Shown here: positions 1 to 5,211 of the stretch, piece after piece | Layout: the number at the start of each line of letters is the position of its first letter | Position numbering within the stretch: the first letter of the stretch is position 1 | Origin: an uncultured Verrucomicrobiota bacterium | GTDB lineage: Bacteria > Verrucomicrobiota > Verrucomicrobiia > Methylacidiphilales > Verrucolacustridaceae | Length of the DNA stretch: 7,494 bases | Reading direction: 5' to 3' | NCBI GenBank assembly: GCA_903905395.1 | Contig: CAIVGD010000098.1 | Span: forward strand, 1 to 7,494 | The notes under the pieces: generated by a model | Seen by the model: only the letters and a program-made list of their open reading frames with translations | Databases searched by the model: none | What the model was told of the DNA's origin: nothing | Program-made: the position numbers and the translations under genes

Positions 1-12
1 CATAGAGGGCAT
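1..12 (-). CDS. possible start of a further minus-strand gene (edge fragment)
   Basis: Four bases after the TAA stop of the epimerase gene the minus strand reads ATG CCC TCT ATG and then leaves the window. An ATG this close behind a stop on the same strand would fit the next cistron of a minus-strand operon. Only four codons (MPSM) are visible, and there is no clear Shine-Dalgarno in the end of the upstream gene. This is therefore a positional guess, and nothing can be said about the product. Confidence 0.2.
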
Positions 13-16
13 CAAA

Positions 17-1039
17 TTAATATTTGCCATCGCGGGTTTCGTAGTGAGTCGGTTTGTTGAGGGTTTTATTGCCTTCGCGGAGCCATGCGGCGGTCCAGTC
101 GATCATCTGATCGAGCGAGGTAGTCGGATAGCCCCAAAGCCGGAACGAACGGTCGGCGTTTGACAGTAATGCGCTCTCTGATTCGGTGCCTGCGAATCGC
201 GGCTCGCGTCCTAGCGCGATACCCAACCTCTGCGCTAGATGCCGGATCGATACGATTTCTGGTCCAGCAACATTCATGATCGTTCCAGGCGACCTCGTCT
301 CATCCATACACTGAATGGCCCGTGCAACTGCATCGCGTTGCCAAATGAGGTTTACGTATCCCATGCTTACATTAATCTCTTTGCCTTCGATAATTTTCTC
401 GGCCAGATCCGTCAGCACTCCATACCTAGGCTCAACCGAATAATTGAGCCGGTAAATGCAAAGCGGAGTTCCATGCTTATTGGAGAAATAAGAGAAGACC
501 CGCTCACGAGCCACACACGAATTTGCGTAATCTCCCGAAGGCACTATCGCATCCTCTTCGCGAGAACCACCCGAGCCTATCGGTACAAAAGGATAAACAC
601 AGCCTGTCGAAAACGCCACGATGCGGGAGCGTTGGAACTTTTCCGCCACATAGGTCGGCACCACTGCATTCATTGCCCACGTTATTTCAGGATCCGATAT
701 CGTTCCAAATTTTCGGCCAGCGAGATAAAAGACGTTTAGGGCATTGGGTAGCATCTGCACAGCATCCCTATCAAGCAGATCGCACGAGATCGTTTCGATC
801 CCTTTGAATTGTGCCCGCACCGAGACATCGGAAAAGCGCGAGACTGCGATCACTTTGCCCCGGCTTTCCAATCCATCGCGAAGCATCAATGCGAGCGTTG
901 TGCCCATTTTCCCGGCTGCCCCGAGAATCAAAACATCACCCTCTAGATGGCGTAGCGTTTTTATGGCTCCCTCCGTCGGAACGGCTAGAAAAGCGTCGAT
1001 TTGATCGGGGGAACACGGCAAATTAATGGCTGAATGCAT
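17..1039 (-). CDS. NAD(P)-dependent epimerase/dehydratase, extended SDR family
   Basis: This 340-residue protein has the length and layout of extended short-chain dehydrogenases that act on nucleotide sugars or related substrates in the cytoplasm. A Rossmann dinucleotide site is visible as VLILGAAGKMG, with glycines at 40, 43 and 46. The usual later strands follow: VFYLAGRK (103-110), FSTGCVYPF (143-151, holding the active-site Ser/Thr) and the catalytic Tyr171 in DYANSCVARE. The Lys expected four residues after that Tyr is Cys175. A substrate-domain-like C-terminal half ends in a polar tail, KPTHYETRDGKY. The ATG start at 1037-1039 has no clear Shine-Dalgarno; a TATAAT sits three bases upstream of it, and an in-frame stop lies shortly upstream. 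Base composition is less G-rich than the rest of the window. The gene is divergent from the glycosyltransferase gene. The fold is secure, but the substrate and reaction cannot be told, and a non-catalytic or reductase-like role is possible given the missing Lys. Confidence 0.88.
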   Translation of the reverse strand: MHSAINLPCSPDQIDAFLAVPTEGAIKTLRHLEGDVLILGAAGKMGTTLALMLRDGLESRGKVIAVSRFSDVSVRAQFKGIETISCDLLDRDAVQMLPNALNVFYLAGRKFGTISDPEITWAMNAVVPTYVAEKFQRSRIVAFSTGCVYPFVPIGSGGSREEDAIVPSGDYANSCVARERVFSYFSNKHGTPLCIYRLNYSVEPRYGVLTDLAEKIIEGKEINVSMGYVNLIWQRDAVARAIQCMDETRSPGTIMNVAGPEIVSIRHLAQRLGIALGREPRFAGTESESALLSNADRSFRLWGYPTTSLDQMIDWTAAWLREGNKTLNKPTHYETRDGKY

Positions 1040-1042
1040 GGG

Positions 1043-1048
1043 ATTATA
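1043..1048 (-). promoter_or_regulatory. possible -10 box (TATAAT) at the epimerase start
   Basis: The minus strand carries a perfect TATAAT three bases before the ATG of the epimerase gene. A weak -35 candidate, TTCGAA, lies 16 bases upstream of it. If this is the promoter, transcription would begin at about the first base of codon 2. That implies either a leaderless message from a later start (TTG codon 7 is available) or a chance match in an AT-rich patch. There is no Shine-Dalgarno before the ATG, which leaves the leaderless idea open. Confidence 0.25.
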
Positions 1049-1116
1049 GGATAGGGAATTTATTTTCGAACTTCATGGTCGTTTTCTTATCAATTCGACC
1101 TTGAAGGAGCATTCAC

Positions 1117-1221
1117 ATGAATTCTTTTGATAAAGGAGGGGTTCTCGGATGTCCAGTCTTGCCATTGGAGAATCCACCCCTGCATCATCGAGATCATTTC
1201 TACAGATCAGATTTTCGATGA
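1117..1221 (+). CDS. candidate small ORF, 34 aa, unknown
   Basis: ATG at 1117 opens 34 codons ending in TGA at 1219-1221. AAGGAG at 1104-1109 stands seven bases upstream, which is ideal spacing for initiation. The peptide begins MNSFDKGG and ends FYRSDFR. It has no signal peptide, membrane segment or recognisable motif. It overlaps a second small ORF in another frame with its own Shine-Dalgarno. It could be a leader peptide or simply chance; the ribosome site is the only positive evidence. Confidence 0.2.
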   Translation: MNSFDKGGVLGCPVLPLENPPLHHRDHFYRSDFR

Positions 1222-1232
1222 ATATGGGGTGA
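1149..1232 (+). CDS. candidate small ORF, 27 aa, unknown
   Basis: ATG at 1149 opens 27 codons ending in TGA at 1230-1232. It is preceded by AAAGGAGGGG (1132-1141), a near-perfect anti-16S match, with nine bases between GGAGG and the ATG. The peptide (MSSLAIGEST...FSMNMG) is Ser-rich and matches nothing I recognise. It lies in a different frame from the 34-residue ORF and overlaps most of it, so at most one is likely to be functional. Confidence 0.2.
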   Translation: MSSLAIGESTPASSRSFLQIRFSMNMG

Positions 1233-1339
1233 AGCGATTTGGGTGAGGCAGGAGACAGGGTGGCTGGAGAGAATAGTTTAAGTTGAAGTCAGAATGCAGG
1301 CAGTGTGAATGTGGGTTTGAAGTTGGAGCGTTGAGGTAG

Positions 1340-1360
1340 GGCGGTCTCTCCGAGAACGCC
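1340..1360 (+). promoter_or_regulatory. imperfect hairpin in the leader of the glycosyltransferase gene
   Basis: GGCG-G-TCTC, loop TCC, GAGA-A-CGCC gives two four-base-pair stems separated by one G/A mismatch. No T-run follows on either strand, so it is not an intrinsic terminator. It lies 45 bases before the first possible start of the glycosyltransferase gene. It could be an operator or an mRNA leader structure, and no function is shown. Confidence 0.3.
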
Positions 1361-1405
1361 TAACCGGAAAGCTCAAAGAATAAAACAAATGCAGGACGCC
1401 CATGC

Positions 1406-3421
1406 GTGGACGCCGTCCGAATTGAATGCAGATGGCGGAAGATGTCGTTGCTGGGACGACTCGAGCCAAGGCTTGGGGAGGGTAAGAAGCTGGATGTTAA
1501 AGCGGGTGTAGGGCTAAAAAGGGGGATGGTGGCGAAGAGCAAAAGTGTGGAGGTGTTGGGGGTGGGGTTGATGGCGACTGATTACCATGGAGCGGTGGGC
1601 TTGGTGGCGGAATTGGCCAAGCGGGAAAAACCCGGAACGGTGACAGCGTGCAACACGCACTTGGTGGCCCTCGCGCGGCATCAACCGGATTTCGGGAGGG
1701 TCTTGGGGGGGTTCGACTTGCTCTTGCCGGACGGGATGCCGCTGATCTGGTCGATGCGCAGGAATGGGGCGGACCTGCAGGACCGGGTGTACGGCCCCTA
1801 CTTTATGGAGGAGGCACTTAAAAATCTGCCTCGGCCGTGGAGACACTTTTTCTTTGGTGGCACGGAGAGTTGTCTGCGCCAACTTTCGGAAGCGGCGCGA
1901 CAGATCCAGCCTGATGTGGAGATCGTCGGAACTTTGTCGCCGCCGTTCCGCGTGTGGACGGAAAAGGACGAGGAGGGATTTGCTGAAACGATCAGGAAGT
2001 CCGGGGCGGATTTTATCTGGGTGGCGTTGGGGGGTGACCGGCAGGAGCGGTGGGTGGCGAAAAACCTCCCGCGATATTCGCGAGGTGTTTTTATCGCGGT
2101 GGGGGATGCGTTTGAACTTTTGGCGGGTCGGCGGGCGTTCGCGCCGGCGGGGATGCAGAAGGCGGGGCTGACTTGGTTGTACCGGTTGTGGCAGGAGCCA
2201 CGGCGACTTTTTCCCCGATATTTGAAATTCAACAGCCTGTTTCTTTTTTATACTTTTTTGGATCGCTGGCTGGGCACGGGTCCGAAAGGAGTGAGAGCAC
2301 CGAAACCGGGGAAGCAAAAGATCGCGTTTTTGGGGTGTCGTGGGGTGCCAGCGAGGTATTCGGGGTTTGAGACGTTGGTGGAGGATCTGGGGGCGAGGTT
2401 GGCGGAGCGGGGTCATGCGGTGACGGTGTACAATCGGTCACACCTTTATCCCGATCGACCTGCGGAGGTTCGAGGGATGCGGATTGCGTATCTGCCGAGC
2501 ATCCGGACGAAGAGTTTGGAGACGATCAGTCACACGTTGTTGGCGGTGATCCATGCGGCGGTGAGGAGGTTCGATGTGGTGTACTTGTGCGGGGTGGGAA
2601 ATTCGGCGTTGGCGGGAATTTTAAAACTGGCGGGGAGTAGGGTGATCGTGAACGTGGACGGGGATGATTTTAGGAGATTGAAGTGGCATCCGTTTGCGAA
2701 GTGGTGGTTGAAGAAAAGCGAAAAGTGGGCGACGAAGCTTAGCGATGTGGTGATCGCGGACAATCACACGGTCGTGGAGCGGTATGAACGGGATTATGGT
2801 TTTAAAACCACCTACCTGTCGTATGGGACGCCGAAACGATCGAATGGTGGCGGGGAGGAGACGTTGAAGATGTTCGGGTTGAAGACGGGGGAGTACGTGC
2901 TCTATGTGGGAAGATTGACTCCGGAGAATCGGCCGGATCTTCTCGTGCGGGCGTATGGGAAGGTGCTGGGCGATTGGCCGTGTGTGATTGTGGGCGGGGC
3001 GGGTTACGAGCAGGAGTATGGGGTGTCGCTCCACCAGATGGAGGGGAATCGGGTGAAGCTCGTGGGGCCGATTTACGGAGGAGGGTACCGGGAGTTGAGT
3101 GCGCACTGCGGGATTTTTGTTTTACCGGGGACGGTGGAGGCGACGCGGCTGGTATTGTTGGATCAGATGGGGTTTGGTAATGCGATTGTGTGGCACGATT
3201 GTCCTGCGACGCGGGAGGTGATAGGGAAAACTGGGCTGGCGTTCGGGGGGGAGGAACCGGAACGGGATTTAGCAGAAAAATTAACAGTGCTGATTGGTGA
3301 TCCGGCGGAGAGGGAAAGATTAAGTAAAGCGGCGAGGGCGAGGGCGGAGGGGAGTTATAGTTGGGAGAAGGTGACGGACCGCTATGAGCGAATATTTCAG
3401 GAGTTGACGACGAAGAAGTGA
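1406..3421 (+). CDS. fused GT26 (WecG/TagA/CpsF) - GT4 (DUF1972-type) glycosyltransferase
   Basis: One 671-residue chain contains two glycosyltransferases. Residues about 47-285 are a WecG/TagA/CpsF domain, the family that adds an N-acetylmannosamine-type sugar to undecaprenyl-PP-linked GlcNAc at the inner membrane face. Visible marks are ACNTHL (81-86), LLPDGMPLIW with the catalytic-type Asp109, the GGDRQERW block (209-216) and the C-terminal WLYRLWQEPRRLFPRYL region with an amphipathic FLFYTFLDRW. Residues about 303-671 are a GT4 domain opening with a DUF1972 block, FLGCRGVPARYSGFETLVED (308-327). It has a nucleotide-sugar half with VLYVGRLTPENRPDLL (498-513) and GTVEATRLVLLDQM (575-588). 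Normal single-domain relatives are about 240 and 370 residues long. The start is uncertain: GTG 1406 lacks a strong ribosome site, ATG 1442 (residue 13) and ATG 1526 (residue 41, just before homology) are alternatives, and the first 40 residues look non-conserved. The gene is convergent with the secreted-protein gene, 27 bases apart, with no visible terminator. Confidence 0.9.
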   Translation: MDAVRIECRWRKMSLLGRLEPRLGEGKKLDVKAGVGLKRGMVAKSKSVEVLGVGLMATDYHGAVGLVAELAKREKPGTVTACNTHLVALARHQPDFGRVLGGFDLLLPDGMPLIWSMRRNGADLQDRVYGPYFMEEALKNLPRPWRHFFFGGTESCLRQLSEAARQIQPDVEIVGTLSPPFRVWTEKDEEGFAETIRKSGADFIWVALGGDRQERWVAKNLPRYSRGVFIAVGDAFELLAGRRAFAPAGMQKAGLTWLYRLWQEPRRLFPRYLKFNSLFLFYTFLDRWLGTGPKGVRAPKPGKQKIAFLGCRGVPARYSGFETLVEDLGARLAERGHAVTVYNRSHLYPDRPAEVRGMRIAYLPSIRTKSLETISHTLLAVIHAAVRRFDVVYLCGVGNSALAGILKLAGSRVIVNVDGDDFRRLKWHPFAKWWLKKSEKWATKLSDVVIADNHTVVERYERDYGFKTTYLSYGTPKRSNGGGEETLKMFGLKTGEYVLYVGRLTPENRPDLLVRAYGKVLGDWPCVIVGGAGYEQEYGVSLHQMEGNRVKLVGPIYGGGYRELSAHCGIFVLPGTVEATRLVLLDQMGFGNAIVWHDCPATREVIGKTGLAFGGEEPERDLAEKLTVLIGDPAERERLSKAARARAEGSYSWEKVTDRYERIFQELTTKK

Positions 3422-3448
3422 TGGGAAGGGATAAGGAAGCCGATTAAG

Positions 3449-4039
3449 TTAGTGGGAGGGGGATGAAGGTTTTTCGAAGCGGTTGAAGACTTCCGCGGCG
3501 TTGGATTCAGTAAGATATATCTGATTGGTGCGGCCGGGTTGGAGGTCGACCTCCAGAAGCCAGTAGGCCACGGCGTAGCGACTTTTGTACTGGCCGTAGA
3601 GGGCTTGTTTGCCCGCAGGGGCGTTGGTGAAAGTAAAGGTTCCATTGGTTTCCGTACGCGCCCGGGTAGTAGCCGCGTTGGCCGCGGCCTGGCTCATGGC
3701 TTTAAGATCCAGGTTTTTGTAGCCATCGGCGAAATCAATCCGCAATCCCACGGGCTGTTCCTCTCCCCCCGCATTCCTTTGGATGGCGAGCCCCTCGGTC
3801 CTCCAAGTTTCCATTCGAAGACGGCGAGCTTCCGGAATGAGGGAAGTCGGGGCAAGAATCAGGTCCATTCCCGCCAGATTCTGGCGCGTCGTGCTATTTT
3901 TGAGCTTGATGGTGGCTGTTCCAGCAAGGACGGCAGGGGTGGGTTCCGCCGCAAGGGTGATCGAGTGGAGCAGAAGCAGGGCGACGGCTAGCTTGCCAAA
4001 GAGGGAGAGTGGTTGAAACTTACTCTGATGAATGTTCAC
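3449..4039 (-). CDS. small secreted protein, unknown function, transthyretin-like C-terminal part
   Basis: This 196-residue protein has a typical Sec signal peptide: Lys7 and Lys16, a hydrophobic stretch LAVALLLLHSITLA (17-30) and likely cleavage around Ala30/Ala31. There is no lipobox Cys, so it should be periplasmic or exported. The mature part starts with a beta-like segment (AGTATIKLKN) and a charged middle. It ends with TETNGTFTFTNAPAGKQALY (129-148), a pattern of carboxypeptidase-regulatory/transthyretin-like beta-sandwich domains, then YWLLEVDLQPGRTNQIYL. No catalytic motif is visible. The start is GTG at 4037-4039, with AGGA about nine bases upstream. It diverges from the aminopeptidase-pil operon and converges with the glycosyltransferase gene. 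I do not recognise the family; binding or structural roles are possible, and a link to the neighbouring secretion genes is only a guess. Confidence 0.75.
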   Translation of the reverse strand: MNIHQSKFQPLSLFGKLAVALLLLHSITLAAEPTPAVLAGTATIKLKNSTTRQNLAGMDLILAPTSLIPEARRLRMETWRTEGLAIQRNAGGEEQPVGLRIDFADGYKNLDLKAMSQAAANAATTRARTETNGTFTFTNAPAGKQALYGQYKSRYAVAYWLLEVDLQPGRTNQIYLTESNAAEVFNRFEKPSSPSH

Positions 4040-4073
4040 CGCCCCCCATCCTACGGCTGTCGGCGCTTTTGGG

Positions 4074-4079
4074 AAAGGA
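4074..4079 (+). promoter_or_regulatory. ribosome binding site that favours GTG 4084 as the aminopeptidase start
   Basis: AAAGGA sits four bases before GTG 4084. The homology to M29 aminopeptidases begins right after this codon. The in-frame GTG at 4009 would add 25 unrelated residues and overlap the 5' end of the divergent gene, and its own GAGGGAG lies only one base away. Confidence 0.5.
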
Positions 4080-4083
4080 CTCT

Positions 4084-5211
4084 GTGAAAGAATCGAGATA
4101 CCGGAGGTTGGCGGATTTGCTCACGGGGTACTCGACCGCCCTGCGGAAGGGGGATCGTGTCTGGATCGATGCCGCTGAAATTCCGGAGGATTTCGTGGTG
4201 GAACTCATCCGTGCCGTACGGAGGCGTGGGGCAGAGCCATTCGTGCATCTCCACTGCGGGAAGGTTTCCAGGGAGATCGGACGGGGGGTGACGGAAGCCG
4301 GCCTGAAATTCTCTCTAAAACATAATCTGGCGAAGATGAAGGCGGTGCAGGCTTACATCGCGCTCCGAGGATCTCAGAACAGCTTCGAAGGAAGCGATAT
4401 CCCCGCGGAAAAGCAGAAGCTGGCCGGGAAAATCCTCCAACCTGTCTCGGATCGCCGGGTCAACCACACCCGCTGGGTGGTTTTGCGCTGGCCGACGCCG
4501 GCGATGGCTCAGGCGGCGGGGATGAGCACGGAGGCTTTTGCAGATCTTTTTTTCCGAGTCTGTAATCTGAATTACAGCAAGCTGGCCCGCGCGGTGAGGC
4601 CGCTGGTGTCCCTCATGCAGAGGACGGATCAGGTGCACATCATGGGCCCCGGCACAGATCTACGTTTTTCCATCCGGGGAATCGGGGTGATTCCTTGCGT
4701 GGGGGAGCGGAACATTCCCGACGGGGAGGTGTTCACCGCTCCCGTGAAAAAAAGTGTGGAGGGGCAGGTCACCTTCAATGCCCCCGCCGTGTACCGCGGA
4801 ATCCCCTTCGACAACGTGTGCCTTCGCTTTTCCCGCGGGCGGATCGTCGAGGCGACGGCTGGGGATAAAAGCCGCCAACTGGAAGAGATATTTTCGAGTG
4901 ATGTAGGGTCGCGATATGTGGGCGAGTTTTCCTTGGGTCTGAATCCCCATCTTCGGAACCCGATTCGAGATATTCTTTTTGACGAAAAGATCGCCGGATC
5001 CTTCCACTTCACTCCAGGGCAGGCATACGAGGTGGCGGATAACGGAAACCGATCCCAGATACATTGGGATCTGGTCAGTCTGCAGGACCGGGCCCATGGA
5101 GGGGGTAGGATCTTTTTCGACGGGAAATTAGTCAGGGAGGATGGGCTTTTTGTGCGAAAAGAGCTGAAAGAACTGAATCCCGACCGGTTGGCCAAGGTGC
5201 TGTCGTTATGA
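4084..5211 (+). CDS. M29-family metallo-aminopeptidase (AmpS/PepS/AmpT type)
   Basis: From GTG 4084 the product is 375 residues, close to the usual size of M29 aminopeptidases. These are cytoplasmic dimeric enzymes that use two metal ions to remove N-terminal residues from peptides. The N-terminal domain begins with the family pattern RYRRLADLLTGYSTALRKGD. All expected active-site residues are present (numbered from GTG 4084): Glu215 in NIPDGEVFTAP, Glu281 in YVGEFSLGLNPH, His308 and Tyr315 in GSFHFTPGQAY, and His327 and Asp329 in SQIHWDLV. The enzyme therefore looks active. No signal peptide is seen. A longer form starting at GTG 4009 is possible but would overlap the divergent secreted-protein gene. 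Its TGA overlaps the ATG of the ATPase gene (ATGA), so the two are almost certainly co-transcribed and translationally coupled. Specificity cannot be read from sequence. Confidence 0.92.
   Translation: MKESRYRRLADLLTGYSTALRKGDRVWIDAAEIPEDFVVELIRAVRRRGAEPFVHLHCGKVSREIGRGVTEAGLKFSLKHNLAKMKAVQAYIALRGSQNSFEGSDIPAEKQKLAGKILQPVSDRRVNHTRWVVLRWPTPAMAQAAGMSTEAFADLFFRVCNLNYSKLARAVRPLVSLMQRTDQVHIMGPGTDLRFSIRGIGVIPCVGERNIPDGEVFTAPVKKSVEGQVTFNAPAVYRGIPFDNVCLRFSRGRIVEATAGDKSRQLEEIFSSDVGSRYVGEFSLGLNPHLRNPIRDILFDEKIAGSFHFTPGQAYEVADNGNRSQIHWDLVSLQDRAHGGGRIFFDGKLVREDGLFVRKELKELNPDRLAKVLSL

Larger units (their letters stand above)
1040..1405. other. divergent intergenic region
   Basis: About 366 bases separate the divergent epimerase and glycosyltransferase genes. 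The stretch holds a TATAAT next to the epimerase start, two small overlapping plus-strand ORFs with Shine-Dalgarno motifs (1104-1232) and a compact imperfect hairpin (1340-1360). I see no long ORF, tRNA-like fold, tandem repeat or insertion-sequence end. The promoters of both flanking genes should lie here, but no convincing plus-strand -35/-10 pair was found. Confidence 0.6.

Noticed and set aside
239..1026. several plus-strand open frames of 71-166 codons across the epimerase gene
   Set aside because: They are antisense to a conserved SDR protein and show no motif of their own.
1090..1197. 35-codon minus-strand ORF (MISMMQGWILQW...), with a W-x3-W spacing reminiscent of the epimerase C-terminus
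   Set aside because: There is no ribosome site, only two Trp positions match, and an in-frame stop lies just upstream. The evidence is too thin to call a duplicated remnant.
1394..1418. GGACG...CGTCC inverted repeat with an inner CCA/TGG stem around the GTG at 1406
   Set aside because: The arms are short and interrupted in a GC-rich context. It only weakens the case for GTG 1406 as the start and is not strong enough for a regulatory call.
1514..2416. 300-codon open frame antisense to the GT26 part
   Set aside because: The product is Pro/Arg/His-rich low-complexity sequence mirroring the G-rich coding strand. The sense strand is clearly a glycosyltransferase.
3422..3448. possible bidirectional terminator between the convergent genes
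   Set aside because: The 27-base gap has no inverted repeat followed by a T-run on either strand.
4009..4083. N-terminal extension of the aminopeptidase from GTG 4009
   Set aside because: The 25 extra residues (ending LLGKDS) are not aminopeptidase-like and overlap the divergent gene's start. GTG 4084 fits the family start and has AAAGGA before it.
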